Shown here: piece by piece, positions 28,043 through 38,100 of the stretch | Position numbering within the stretch: the stretch's first letter is position 1 | How the letters are laid out: each line of letters opens with the position of its first letter | NCBI GenBank assembly: GCA_020072845.1 | Contig: JAIQGF010000018.1 | Span: 1-64,000, forward strand | From: Terriglobia bacterium | Lineage (GTDB): Bacteria; Acidobacteriota; Terriglobia; Terriglobales; Acidobacteriaceae | Direction: 5' to 3' | Length of the DNA stretch: 64,000 nt | The notes under the pieces: generated by a model | Database searches by the model: none | What the model saw: the letters and a program-made list of their open reading frames with translations, nothing else | What the model was told of the DNA's origin: nothing | Program-made: the position numbers and the translations under genes

Positions 28043-28816
28043 TTGATTCACCCCACTGCCATCGTCGATTCCAGCGCCAGGATTCCGGAGTCCTGCCGCA
28101 TCGGGCCGTACTGCGTGATTGGGCCGCAGGTGGAGATGGGCGAGGAATGCGAACTGGTGGCGCACGTGGTGCTGCACGGGCCGACGCGGATGGGCCACAG
28201 CAATCGGATTTACCCGTTTGCGGCGGTCGGCATCGATCCGCAGGACATCAGCTACCGGGGCGAGCCGACGCGGCTGGAGATGGGAAATGACAACACGATT
28301 CGCGAGTACGTCACCATCAATCGCGGGACGGTGAAGGGCGGCGGGGTGACGCGCATCGGGAACGGCATCCTGATCATGGCGTACACCCACATCGGGCACG
28401 ATTGCGTGATCGGCGACCACGTCATGTTGGTGAACGCCGCGACGCTGGCGGGACACGTGACGGTGGAGGAGTGGGCGGTGGTGGGCGCGCTCTGCCCGGT
28501 GCACCAGTTCGTGCGCATCGGCGCGCACAGCTACATCGGCGGGGGGACAACCATCACGCAGGACGTGCTGCCGTTTTCCAAAACCAGCGCGGCCCGCGAA
28601 AATCGCGCTTACGGCCTGAATTCGGTGGGACTAAAACGCCGCGGCTTCAGCGAGGAGCGGTTGCGGAAACTGCACCACGCGTACAAGGTGCTGCTGGCCT
28701 CGAAGCTGAACACGTCGCAGGCGCTGGAGAGATTAAAGGCCGAGGGCGAGGTTGGGCCGGACGTCGAGATGCTGATCCGGTTCGTGGAGTCGTCGGAGCG
28801 CGGAGTGATCAAGTGA
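28043..28816 (+). CDS. lpxA: UDP-N-acetylglucosamine O-acyltransferase LpxA
   Basis: A 257-residue left-handed beta-helix acyltransferase for the first step of lipid A synthesis. Hexapeptide repeats run from IHPTAIVDSSARI to about residue 180. The catalytic His lies in YTHIGHDCVIGDH, and the C-terminal helical domain starts near GLKRRGFSEERL. I chose the TTG at 28043 because it gives the universal (M)IHPTAIV start; the longer frame from 27953 would translate spacer repeat. No Shine-Dalgarno sequence is visible. The gene is bracketed by complementary GAAAC/GTTTC repeats. Confidence 0.94.
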   Translation: MIHPTAIVDSSARIPESCRIGPYCVIGPQVEMGEECELVAHVVLHGPTRMGHSNRIYPFAAVGIDPQDISYRGEPTRLEMGNDNTIREYVTINRGTVKGGGVTRIGNGILIMAYTHIGHDCVIGDHVMLVNAATLAGHVTVEEWAVVGALCPVHQFVRIGAHSYIGGGTTITQDVLPFSKTSAARENRAYGLNSVGLKRRGFSEERLRKLHHAYKVLLASKLNTSQALERLKAEGEVGPDVEMLIRFVESSERGVIK

Positions 28817-28824
28817 GGCAGGCA

Positions 28825-28854
28825 ACAGTTTCAGCCTCAGTTTCGGTTTCAGTT
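28825..28854. repeat. GTTTC repeat downstream of lpxA
   Basis: ACAGTTTCAGCCTCAGTTTCG and a further GTTTCAGTT are complementary to the repeat at 28011-28039, so lpxA lies between inverted low-complexity repeats. The remaining sequence to 29057 holds a TATAAT at 28984 and no gene. Confidence 0.7.
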
Positions 28855-29057
28855 CTGCGACGCTCCGAAGCGCGCGTGCGTGTTTAGCCGGTTGACATCG
28901 GGCAAGCGGGTCGGCCACTTCGGCCAAGGAGCGGGCGGCGGGGATTGCATGGGCGCCCCGCCGAATGACCCGGGGGCGTTTGTTATAATAAAGAAGATGC
29001 GGTAAGGAGCGCGCCCGCGTTCCTGGAGACCGCAGACAATCCGTGTCCGTAAAGCGT

Positions 29058-29134
<77 letters not shown>

Positions 29135-29176
29135 ATTCTGAGATGGGCTCGGAAATTACCAATCTGAATCTGCAAT

Positions 29177-29220
29177 GCCCACCCTTTGTCGCGCAAAAGC
29201 GGCGCGCCAAAGGATGGGGC
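29177..29220 (+). repeat. CCCAC/GTGGG hairpin repeat after tRNA-Pro
   Basis: GCCCACCCTTTGTCGCGC pairs with GCGCGCCAAAGGATGGGGC around a short AAAAGCG loop. It resembles the hairpin at 18225-18267. Confidence 0.75.
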
Positions 29221-29307
29221 ACCCGCGTTCCTGATTACTGCGAGTAGCGATAGAGTGGAGCTATACTTCGCGCATGCCATCAACACGGAAGGTGGGCCAC
29301 GCATTAT

Positions 29308-29376
29308 AAAAGGGCGCCCCTTTCGAAGTAGGCTGTGGTTGGTGTGATGAGCAGTCAACCACGCCTGACGAAAGGA
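29308..29376 (+). ncRNA. Structured leader of the IS110-type element (candidate bridge RNA region)
   Basis: Two stems precede the transposase: AAAGGG-CG-CCCCTTT near 29308-29324 and GTGGTTG/CAACCAC near 29336-29362. IS110-family elements encode a bridge RNA in a non-coding end next to the transposase gene, upstream in the IS110 group. Position and folding potential fit, but neither the element ends nor the guide loops were identified, so this is a tentative call. Confidence 0.3.
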
Positions 29377-29384
29377 ACACCCTG

Positions 29385-30453
29385 ATGAATAGTGTGAGAT
29401 ACATCGGCCTCGATGTCCACCGCGACACGATCTCAGCCGCCGTGTTGGATGGCGAGGGCAAGCTGTTGATGCAGTCGGTGCTGGCGACACACGCGGCTGC
29501 GATTCTGGATTTCCTTCATGGAATCAAGGGAACCCTCTACGTCACCTTGGAAGAAGGGACGCATTCGGCCTGGCTCTACGATCTGCTGGCGCGCCGGGTG
29601 GCGAAGCTGGTGGTGTGCAACCCACGCAAGAACGCTCTGCTGAAGTCGGGGAGCAAGGGCGACGCCATCGATGCGCGCAAGCTGGCCGAGTTGCTGCGCG
29701 CCGGACTGCTGTCGCCGGTTTATCACGGCGAGAGCAGCGGGCTCGAGGTCCAGCATTTGGCGCGCAGCTACACCATGCTGACCGAAGACACCACGCGGGT
29801 GATGGCGCGGTTAAAGGCGGTGTTGCGCAGCCAGGCGGTGAGCTGCGCCGGCAAGAAGCTGTACGCGAAGCGGCATCGCGAGCACTACCTGGCGCAGTTG
29901 GGCACGGGCAGTTTGCGGCGGCGCGGCGAGTGTCTGTACCAGGAGCTGGATGCGTTACAGCCGCTGCGCCGTCAGGCCAAGCGCGAGCTGATCGCGGAGT
30001 GCCGTAAGCACGCGGCGGCGCAATGGCTGCAGTCGGTGCCGTTCCTGGGGCCGATTCGCGCCGCGCTGCTGATCGGCCGCGTGCAGACGCCGCATCGCTT
30101 CCGCCAGCAAGCGCCAGTTCTGGGCCTACTGCGGACTGGCGCTGGAGACGCGCGACAGCGCCCAGTATCGGGTCGTCAACGGGCAGGTGGAACGGCGGCG
30201 CAAGCCGACGCTGGTGCGGGGCCTGAACTGGAACCACAACCACGAGTTGAAGAACCTGTTTAAAGCTGCCGCCACCACCTCCAGCGCCTGTCAGGGAGTG
30301 TTTCGCGACGTCTACCTCGGGCTGCTGGCCAAGGGCATGCGGCCGGAGATGGCACGGCTCACGCTGGCGCGCAAGATCGCCGCCATCACGCTGAGGATCT
30401 GGAAGAAAGGAGAAGCCTTCGACGCCGAACAACTGAAGCCACAAGCAGCTTGA
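29385..30453 (+). pseudogene. IS110-family transposase, frameshifted
   Basis: The first frame (29385 to about 30095) starts YIGLDVHRDTISAAV, the RuvC-like DEDD domain start of IS110 transposases. It continues through KGDAIDARKLAELLR and ends near RVQTPHRFR. The homologous sequence then continues one frame over (KRQFWAYCGLALETRDSA to LARKIAAITLRIWKKGEAF, ending 30453), so one base was gained or two lost near 30100. The transposase-20 domain normally lies here. The likely outcome is an inactive copy, although a programmed frameshift cannot be excluded by eye. There are no terminal inverted repeats, as is normal for this family. Confidence 0.85.
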
Positions 30454-30969
30454 GCGCGCACGGAGTCCGAAGCCGATCCCCAGGTCCATGCCGAGGATCG
30501 CCAGACCTCCTGAGCGCTCGGGTTCGAGGGTGAGTATCCTGGGCGGGTTTAGGCCTCGCGTGCTGCGGCACCGAGTCTCACGGGCCACCGTATGCCCCCT
30601 CGGACAACCCAACAAAGCTATAGGCCGCGAGTCCCGCGAGTCTCAGATAGAACCATGGTTGGCGCTCCGCCACCGCTTGCTTGATGGCCTCAGGAACCAC
30701 GGCGGCAGTACCGCGTCATGAACTCGGATGATCTCCTACATTCTCGTGCGCGCCAACGAAAAACCTTCCTGCGAAGGGTAGGAAAGGGGCTGGATGTCGA
30801 GCAAGCAGCGCACTCATCCGGCAAGGGAAGAAACTATTTCTTGACATCCCCTTTTATAGAACCCGCCACCGAACCGGTTACGTGTCTCTTGACAACGCCT
30901 TCGCTCTTATCGAGGGCCAGCGCCCAACTACACTTCGGCCGCGGCGACCTTGAGGGATTCTCGCGATTA
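30454..30969. other. Gene-free stretch after the IS110 copy
   Basis: No reading frame here resembles a protein and no strong ribosome site is seen. It may include the right end of the IS110-type element and remnants of older insertions. Two TTGACA words (30841 and 30889) lack a partner -10 box at a normal distance. Confidence 0.5.
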
Positions 30970-31476
30970 CTACTCAGTCACGGTGACCTCGATCACGTTC
31001 GATTTCACCACAATCTTGCTATCTTCATCACGTCGTTCCACCTGGATGGTGTACTTTCCTGGCTGGTTTAGATCGAACAATTTCGTAAGGTTGACTTCGT
31101 CGAGCAAGGTTTGTCCAGGCTGCAGAGTCCGAATAATTGTGCCACGCATGATCACAGCACCCCGACCGACCTCGTCGCCCCTCAACGACCGAAAGTATTT
31201 TGTTTTGGTAGCATGGTTACGTTTGCCGTCGCGGATATCGAATTGGTAATGGAACTCCCCTTTGCGAGATACATCCTGTCCGACATTGATTTTTTCGCCA
31301 GATGCGTTCGTAAGAGCGATGTTTACTGTGACGTCAGAACCGGACTTCACGACTGTTTGGGGCGCACTGATCGCAATCGAAAAGGCTGCTTGCGGGCCCG
31401 GCTGTTGTGATTGAGCTAGCGCCATAGTGGGCACTAGAATCATGGCACTCAAGAAAAACCTACGCCATATTTCCAT
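30970..31476 (-). CDS. Secreted protein with an immunoglobulin-like domain, unknown function
   Basis: A 168-residue protein. An N-terminal signal peptide (about 22 residues, ending MALAQ) is followed by a single beta-rich domain with the pattern of an Ig-like or intermolecular-adhesion fold (FSIAISAPQTVVKSGSDVTVNIALTN near the start and PGKYTIQVERRD near the end). AGGAGGAG lies just before the ATG. I do not recognise a named family. It is probably periplasmic or exported. It stands alone among repeats and transposase remnants, so it may be acquired DNA. Confidence 0.75.
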   Translation of the reverse strand: MEIWRRFFLSAMILVPTMALAQSQQPGPQAAFSIAISAPQTVVKSGSDVTVNIALTNASGEKINVGQDVSRKGEFHYQFDIRDGKRNHATKTKYFRSLRGDEVGRGAVIMRGTIIRTLQPGQTLLDEVNLTKLFDLNQPGKYTIQVERRDEDSKIVVKSNVIEVTVTE

Positions 31477-31650
31477 TTCTCCTCCTGGAGTGTCAGGGGC
31501 ATTGAGGACCGTTCAACACAGTGTGAGTCCAAGTTGGGTACCCGGAAAAAGGATCCGACGGTAGGGCCGATCGAAAGGAGGCCGCCGATCCCGCTCCACA
31601 ATTCCGCTTCCAAGTCGTTCCATTATCTCCTGTTTGCGTCCATAGGCTGG

Positions 31651-31746
31651 TGCCCACCTTTCTCGACTCTCGGTGGCCCACCTTTCTCGACTCTCGATCT
31701 TACGCAAATGTGGGTGGCCCACCGTTCGCGGTTCTCGAACGGTGGG
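31651..31746 (+). repeat. Nested CCCAC/GTGGG elements
   Basis: GCCCACCTTTCTCGACTCTCG occurs at 31652-31672 and 31676-31696. It is followed by a perfect 11-base stem CCCACCGTTCG (31718-31728)-cggttct-CGAACGGTGGG (31736-31746), whose left end follows directly on a GTGGGTGG. Confidence 0.8.
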
Positions 31747-31877
31747 AATGACGGATTTCAAGTCACAGGGAGTTGCAGCAAATTCTCGCGGCTCGCCAGT
31801 GCGATGCGTGGCGCGCGCCGTCGCTGTAGTCGAAATTGTGACGGGTTGGTGGCCCAGGTCTCCGCTTTCGTTTCGAC

Positions 31878-31918
31878 GGTGCCCCACATCTGCCGGCAGT
31901 TGGCAGATGTGGATCTTC
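31878..31918 (+). repeat. CCCAC/GTGGG hairpin repeat (CCCCACATCTGCC type)
   Basis: GGTGCCCCACATCTGCC-ggcagtt-GGCAGATGTGGATCTT. It is nearly identical to the copy after bamA at 14865-14906. Confidence 0.8.
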
Positions 31919-31955
31919 AATCTCGCTTTACCGCTCGCGAATCTGCAACAGTGGT

Positions 31956-32110
31956 GTGGCCGGCTACACCTGGGATTACGAGAACCGCCTCACTTCGGTC
32001 ACCTTGCCAGGGAGTGGCGGAACGGTTACGTTCAAGTACGATCCGTTTGGCAGGAGAATTCAGAAGAGCGGGCCGGCGGGCATAACGAACCTGTGGTTCG
32101 CCAAAACTAG
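31956..32110 (+). pseudogene. RHS/YD-repeat protein remnant
   Basis: About 50 codons read GYTWDYENRLTSVTLPG and FKYDPFGRRIQKSGP, the classical YD/RHS repeat (xxYDxxNRLTxVxxP then FxYDxxGRRIxK). RHS proteins are large secreted polymorphic toxins or wall proteins of over 1000 residues. Only one repeat pair survives, with no start, shell or toxin domain, so it is a decayed fragment left in the accessory region. Confidence 0.75.
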
Positions 32111-32149
32111 ATCGCGCCTCTGTCGAGGCCGCATTCGCCAGCGACCTTT

Positions 32150-32494
32150 TTAGTCGAAGTCGCGGATCAGTGGTTCATCGCAAAGATCAACCAACATGGA
32201 ATGGTGCTGATAATCGAACCAGCGGCAGAAGACATCGAAACTCCGGTCTCGCGGCCAAGTTGATGTGTCCGTGTACCAACCCGCCAGCTGCTCCTCGAAG
32301 ATCTCCTCGCATAATTCGCGCAGAATCTCGGCTACTTCCTCGTTGGTATCACATTCTGGGATGAGGTAGATCGTCGGCTCCCGAACCAGGTCGAGCAATG
32401 TAAGTTCAAGGCTGGTGGGATCGGCTGCGTGGAGCCATTCCAGAAAAGGTTGTTTGGGTTTGACCACGATGGCTGACCGGTTCAGCGTGACCAT
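32150..32494 (-). CDS. Conserved hypothetical protein (acidic, about 114 residues)
   Basis: A 114-residue acidic protein. NRSAIVVKPKQPFLEWLH opens it, EEVAEILRELCEEIFEEQLAGW forms a helix in the middle, and DVFCRWFDYQHHSMLVDL closes it. The pattern resembles a small hypothetical family found across proteobacteria and acidobacteria, with no known function. The ATG at 32494 is preferred because GGAGG is five bases upstream; the longer start adds only six residues. It lies 14 bases downstream of the transposase remnant and, unlike its neighbours, looks intact. Confidence 0.75.
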   Translation of the reverse strand: MVTLNRSAIVVKPKQPFLEWLHAADPTSLELTLLDLVREPTIYLIPECDTNEEVAEILRELCEEIFEEQLAGWYTDTSTWPRDRSFDVFCRWFDYQHHSMLVDLCDEPLIRDFD

Positions 32495-32508
32495 GTCGTC
32501 CTCCGCTC

Positions 32509-33385
32509 TCACGCGGCGCGGCGTTCATAACGGTGGTGCAACCCGCCCACTTGCGAAATCGCAATGATGTCGCCTCGTCGCATGATTGCGCGTGGCTCGG
32601 GAGCGTCCCTCGCCAGCGCCAGGTGTGTCCGCAACCGGTGGTAGTACGTTAGATAATTCTTCAGTAGATGGCGGAGGTGCCGTTGACTGAGGACCACCAC
32701 ATGGTCCAAACACTCACGCCGAATCGAGCCGATCAGCCTTTCCACGAATGCATTTTGCCAAGGACTCGGTCGGATGTTCGGTGACCCCGAAGTGAAGGAC
32801 CTTTCTCCGCTGATGTTCGATCACAAGGAACACGAACAGTACCCGCAGGCGGATCGTTGGCACGGTAAAGAAGTCAATGGCGACGATCTCCCCGATGTGA
32901 TTCTGGAGGAAGGTCTTCCAGGTCTGCGACGGCGGCCGCTTGACGGTCCGCAAGACGCGCGACACGGTCCGTTCTGAAACCTCGATTCCGAGCTTCCGCA
33001 ACTCGCCGCGAATGCGCGGCGCACGCCACAAGGGATTTGCTTGTGCCAAACTTCGAATCAACGTGCGGACCTGAAGGCTGACGGGCGGTCGACCCAGTCT
33101 TCCGGACCTCTTCGACAGGTTCGCCCAGTACCGGCGGAAACGCTCCCTCTGCCAACGCACCACCGTGTCGGGATGAACGACGCACAAGGCTCGTCGCCAG
33201 TCCTTCCACACCACGGACAGCGCGATCCAGAACCAGCGGTCCTGTCCGACTAATCGGGGACGTATCTGCTTCCGTTTATAGATGGCAAGCTGCTGGCGGA
33301 GGGCGAGATTTTCCAGCAGGACTACGTGATGGCCTTTTCCGAACAGCCAAATCAATCGAAATAGACCCAGTAGGAAGGCGAGCAT
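32509..33385 (-). pseudogene. Integrase-catalytic-domain transposase with internal deletion
   Basis: The 5' part (33385 to about 32750) encodes an N-terminal helix-turn-helix region and the first catalytic Asp (IVAIDFFTVPT), ending HFGVTEHPTES. The 3' part, in another frame from about 32750, reads SPWQNAFVERLIGSIRREC and contains the catalytic Glu. The roughly 60 residues normally between them, with the second Asp, are missing. The junction falls in CCGAGTCCTTGGCAAAATGC. The DDE triad is therefore broken and the element cannot move on its own. It resembles integrase-core transposases common in acidobacteria. Confidence 0.85.
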
Positions 33386-33694
33386 GTCGCCCGATTCTTC
33401 CTTCTAGGCTGCTGAAAAGTCAATGACGTCTGGACGATCTACTTTTGGCGCACGACAGGATTTCTGACGGACGAGGTTTTTGCGGAGCACAGGCAGGTCA
33501 GTGCACCCACGGCTTACCGCCTTGAGTGAAATCAGTGTATTGTAAATTGGCTAGGGGTCCCGGGATTTGCACTCGCCTCGCGAGTACTGGAATAACTGTC
33601 ACCTTTTCGCCAAGAGCGAATGCCCATTCATAATTGCCCCACGTTAGCTCGTAGTCGGTCGTCGGCTATCGAGTTCTTGGTAAATCGCGATCGG
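33386..33694. other. Spacer with TCGGCTATCG-type repeat
   Basis: No gene. The last 50 bases (33651-33698) carry degenerate units AGTCGGTCGTCGGCTATCGAG and TCGCGATCGGCTAC, again of the short-unit spacer class, next to the stop of the MFS gene. Confidence 0.6.
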
Positions 33695-35014
33695 CTACAT
33701 GCTAATTTGCTCATCGATCATTGGTGAGTTCCGCAGTTTCGGTGCGATCAGCACCAGCACGGCGGAAACTGCGGCCAGCGCAGCGGAGAGCAGGAACGGA
33801 AGCTCGGCGCCATAATGCTTCCAGAGTTCGCCGGTGAGAATGCTGGAGAGTAGCGCGGCGATGCTGGTGACGAAATAGAAGATGCCGAAGGCCCGGCCGC
33901 GCGCTTCCGGCGGCGCATTCTCCACTACCACTCTCTTCAGCACCGGCGTGGTGAAGGCGTAGAACAGGCCGTAGAACCCCATCATGGCCCACAGCGCGCC
34001 GCGCGAGGGCGCGAACGCGAACACCGTGTACACAATCGCGAACACCGTGTAACCACTGGCCACAAGGGCAACCTTTGAAATTCGGTCGGCGAGCTTGCCC
34101 GCGGGCCAGGAGAACGCAGTGTAGGTCACGTTGAACACCAGCCCGAGCAGCGGCGCATGCGCAGCCGCAATGCCCGTACTTTGCGCGCGGAGCACGAGGA
34201 ACATGTCGCTGGAATTCCCCAGCGAGAACAGACCTACGGCAAAGAGGGTGTAGTAATAACGCGCAGAAAGAGTTGGCCGCATGCCCAAATGCGGGTCACT
34301 CGAATCGGACGCGGCGTGTGCGTCAAGAGTTCCACCGGCTTCGCCGCCGGATTTCAGAAGTGGGGTCGCGGCCTCGCTGCGCTCGGCTTCGCGCCCGTTA
34401 AGTGCCTCACCTTCGCTCGAGATCACACCAGTTCGAGGTTGCGTGTCGCCGGTTTCGCGTGCGCCGAGCACGACGACCACGATGCAGGCCAGTCCCGGAA
34501 TCGCGGCGGCCCAGAAGACGGCACGCAGTCCGTAATGAGCCATCAGCGCAAGCGCGATCAGCGGGCCGACAATGGCGCCGGCGGAGTCCATCGCCTGAAG
34601 CAGTCCGTAAGCGGCGCCGAGGCGCGACCGCGGCACGGATTCGGCAAGCATGACGTCGCGCGGCGCGCCGCGAAGTCCTTTCGCCAGACGGTCGCCGAAG
34701 CGGATCAACAACACCTGCCACCAAGATTGTGCGATGGCGAGCAGCGGCTTAAGCAGGTTGGCGACCGAGTAGCCGAAAACGATAATCGGCTTGCGGCGGC
34801 GAACGCGGTCGGTGAGATAGCCGGAAAACAGCTTGCCGAACGAGGCCACGCTTTCGGCGATGCCCTCGATCAGGCCGAGCTTCGCTGGGCCTGCGCCGAT
34901 GGCGGTGAGAAACGCAGGCAAGACCCAGTAGGCCATTTCGCTGGCGGTGTCGTTGAGGAACGAGGTGGCGCTGAAGACGGCGAGGTTGCGGGATTGGTCA
35001 GCGTCGCGCTTCAC
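33695..35014 (-). CDS. MFS transporter with an abnormal central loop
   Basis: A 439-residue major facilitator with about 12 helices. The loop 2-3 motif reads GYLTDRVRRRKPI (a GxLxDRxGRK/R variant), and the N-terminal FSATSFLNDTASEMAYWVLPAFL is typical of a small permease group often annotated as MFS. The central cytoplasmic loop (about residues 190-246, DNA 34275-34440) is a low-complexity stretch (ISSEGEALNGREAERSEAAT...) matching GAGCGCAGCGAGGC-type repeat DNA. That suggests an in-frame insertion tolerated in a loop. The gene is downstream of the RND efflux genes and may share their transcript; its substrate is unknown. Confidence 0.88.
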   Translation of the reverse strand: MKRDADQSRNLAVFSATSFLNDTASEMAYWVLPAFLTAIGAGPAKLGLIEGIAESVASFGKLFSGYLTDRVRRRKPIIVFGYSVANLLKPLLAIAQSWWQVLLIRFGDRLAKGLRGAPRDVMLAESVPRSRLGAAYGLLQAMDSAGAIVGPLIALALMAHYGLRAVFWAAAIPGLACIVVVVLGARETGDTQPRTGVISSEGEALNGREAERSEAATPLLKSGGEAGGTLDAHAASDSSDPHLGMRPTLSARYYYTLFAVGLFSLGNSSDMFLVLRAQSTGIAAAHAPLLGLVFNVTYTAFSWPAGKLADRISKVALVASGYTVFAIVYTVFAFAPSRGALWAMMGFYGLFYAFTTPVLKRVVVENAPPEARGRAFGIFYFVTSIAALLSSILTGELWKHYGAELPFLLSAALAAVSAVLVLIAPKLRNSPMIDEQISM

Positions 35015-35104
35015 ACCAAGAGATTAGAGGACACGGAGGACAAGAGGAATAGGTCTTTACCTTTCGTTATCCGGCGCAAGCGCCTTCGGATGTTCCCAGG
35101 CGCA

Positions 35105-38100
35105 TTACTTCTCGACTGCCTCCGCGACCTTCTCGAACCGGCCGTATCGCAGAGCCAGTGTCGGCAGCACGAGCAAATTCAAAGCGGTTGACGTAGCCAA
35201 TCCTCCGAGGATGATCGTTGCCATGGGACCTTCGACCTCGCGGCCTGGAGCGCCGCTGCCAATTGCCAAGGGAAGCAAACCGAGGCCGGTGACAAGCGCC
35301 GTCATCAGGATCGGCGACAGCCGTTCGGATGCGCCGCGCAACGCAGTACCCCAATTCCAATCCAGGCCCTCAATTTGGACGAGATGCTCATAGTGGGAAA
35401 TCAGCATGATGGAATTACGGAGCGTAATGCCGAACAGCGTAACGAAGCCCACGAGCGATCCTAGCGAGAGGTTGCCGCCGGTGGCGAGCGCGATGAAAAT
35501 GCCGCCGACCAGCGCGAAAGGAAGGTTCGCCAGAACCAGGAGCAGGTTGCGATAGTTCTGCATCACAATCGACAGCAGGATGATGATGCCCAGTCCGGCA
35601 AGAATCGCGTGCACCAGCAGATCGCGCTGCGACCGGGCCTGCTCCTCCGCGGTGCCGCTGAACTCAACGTAAACACCGGGTGGAAGCTTCAGTTGAGAGA
35701 TGCGCTGGCGTGCGGTAGCAACGAAAGTTGCCACGTCGCCGCCGGCAACATTGCAAGTGACGGACTGCACGCGGCGTGCGCCAACGTGGGAGATCAAATA
35801 ACGGCCTGAACTCTCGTATACATCCGCGAGTTGTCGAAGAGGTACGTAGTTTCCTTCCGGATTCCGAATGGGGAGAGCGGCGATCGCCGAGATAGACTGC
35901 CGTTCCGCGGGAGTCAAGATCACCGAGACCGGAAAGACCTGATTCCCCTCGTAGATCTGGCCAACCACGTCACCGCTGAATGCGGTTCGGACGACATCCA
36001 AGACCTGAACTGAACTAAACCCCCATCGTGCGACATCTGATGGACGCAGTCGGACGATCACCTGCGGCATTCCGGGCGGAGATTGAATTTGGACTTCTCT
36101 TGCTCCCGGAACCTTGCCGAGGACCCCAACGATGCGTCCCGCTTGCTGGTCAAGCTCGTCTAAACGAGGACCGAAGATGTTGACAACCACGGCGCCGGTA
36201 TAGCCCGAAAGGATCTCGTTAATTCGTTCGGTCAAAAACGTGTTGACCGAAAATGCAGCGCCCGAAAATGTCACCAGGGCGTGCCGGATATCGTTCAGCG
36301 CCTTGTCCGTCTGAGCCCCGCTAAGCTCTCGTAAGTCGACTTCAATTTCGCTACTGTGTGTGCCGGCGTAATCGTCGGACATTTCCGCCCTGCCGGCGTG
36401 TTGAGCTATCTCCCGTACCTGCGGGATCTTTTGCAGCGCCTCGGTAATGCTGTCGCCCAGGCGCATGGATTCGTCGAGCGACGTACCGGGCACCGCGGTC
36501 ATGTGGACGATGAAATGTCCCTCCCGAAGGCTTGGCAGGAACTCGCCCCCGAGAAACGGGATGGTTAGAACGGCGGCAAAGACCATAACGCCGACTGTGG
36601 CCATCACCGCCGTCGGGTATTGCTCAACGCCTGAGAGGACCCGCTCGTACTTGGCCTTGAGCCACTCTACGAGAGGTGGCTCGGCAGCACGCAGTTCGCC
36701 GCGAGGCAACAGAATCAGGCACAATGCGGGCGTAACCGTCAGTGCCACCACCAACGACGCGAGGATTGACCAGATGTACGTCATGGCGAGCGGGGAAAAG
36801 ATGCTTCCCGCCACACCGCTCATGGTCAATACCGGTACAAACACCAGGATCACGGACAAGGTGGCGTAGACCACTGCGCTGCGCACTTCGAGCGACGCCT
36901 CCAGGACGACCCGAAAGGCGGACTGCGGCTGCGGCAACGTTCGGTTTTCCCGCAGTCGTCGATAAATGTTTTCCACGTCGATGACGGCGTCGTCCACCAC
37001 TTCGCCTATGGCAATGGCGAGACCACCGAGTGTCATCGTGTTCAAGGTGTTCCCGAATCGCTCGATGACGATCGTGGCGGCCAGCAAGGAAAGAGGAATG
37101 GCGGTGCAGGAAATGGCAGCAGTACGAAAATTGAACAGGAACAGAAAGAGAACGACTACAACCAGAATTCCACCCACGATCAGCGATGTCCGCAGGTTGT
37201 GCAGCGCGCTATCAATGAATCGCGCCGGGCGGAAAATGCTGGAATTTATTTGGATATTTTGTGCCGCCAGCACGGGGCGGAGCTCGTCGATTGCTCTGTC
37301 CAGGTGGCGAGTTACTTCGAGCGTGTTTGCTCCATACTGGGCGGAAACCATCAGGATCACCGCCGGACGGCGCATTACGGACGCAGCACCGAGGCGTGGC
37401 GCTGCTCCCTCGGTTACATGTGCGACATCCCCGAGCGTGAGGTTCGCACCTTGGCGTTGCAGAACAACGGATTTTGCCAACTCGCTGGAGGTGATCGCCT
37501 GCCCTTCGGACTGCACGATGAGCTGCTGGTTGGGAGTGGTAATAAACCCCGCACCACGGATGCCGCTGGCCTGCTTCGCAGCAGCAAGCACCTGATCCAC
37601 TCCGATGTCGTGTTTCGTCAGTTGCTGCGGGTCAATTTGGACCTGGTATTGCTTTTCATCGCCACCGAAAACCGCGACTTTGGAAACGCCTGGAACAGCG
37701 AGCAGGCGTAACTTCATTGTCCAGTCGGCTTCCGTGCGCAAGCGCATCAGCGATTGGTTGGGTGAGGTCAGGCCAATCGCCATGACGATGCTCGTTGATG
37801 TTGTAAGCGGAGCAATCGTGGGACTGATGCCCGCTGGAAGCGAGCCGGTGACGGTGGATAGGCGCTCGGTCACCACCTGCCGATCACGATAAATGTTGGT
37901 GTTCCCGTCGAATAGAACGGTTACGACTGATAGGCCCTGAACGGAAGCCGACCGTATTGCCTGAACGCCTGATACGCCGTTGACGGCATTTTCGATCGGC
38001 TGAGTCACGAGCAGTTCCACCTGCTCGGGTGCGAGGCCGGAGGCTTCCGTTTGAATGACGACCTGGGGAGGCGAAAACTCGGGAAAAACGTCGTACTTCG

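Larger units (their letters stand above)
31477..31949. other. Repeat-rich stretch without a gene
   Basis: No convincing gene in about 470 bases. It holds a tandem pair of GCCCACCTTTCTCGACTCTC, a perfect CCCACCGTTCG/CGAACGGTGGG hairpin and a CCCCACATCTGCC hairpin, all of the CCCAC/GTGGG family and apparently nested. Confidence 0.7.

Noticed and set aside
29385-30453. Programmed frameshifting as the reason for the split IS110 transposase
   Set aside because: I see no slippery heptamer at the junction and the family normally uses one frame; decay is simpler, though not proven.
30718-31071. A 117-codon plus-strand frame
   Set aside because: It lies partly antisense to the secreted protein gene and lacks a ribosome site and family features.
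31878-31918. CCCCACATCTGCC hairpin as an ordinary terminator
   Set aside because: No gene ends just before it and no T-run follows, while near-identical copies occur elsewhere; it fits a dispersed repeat better.
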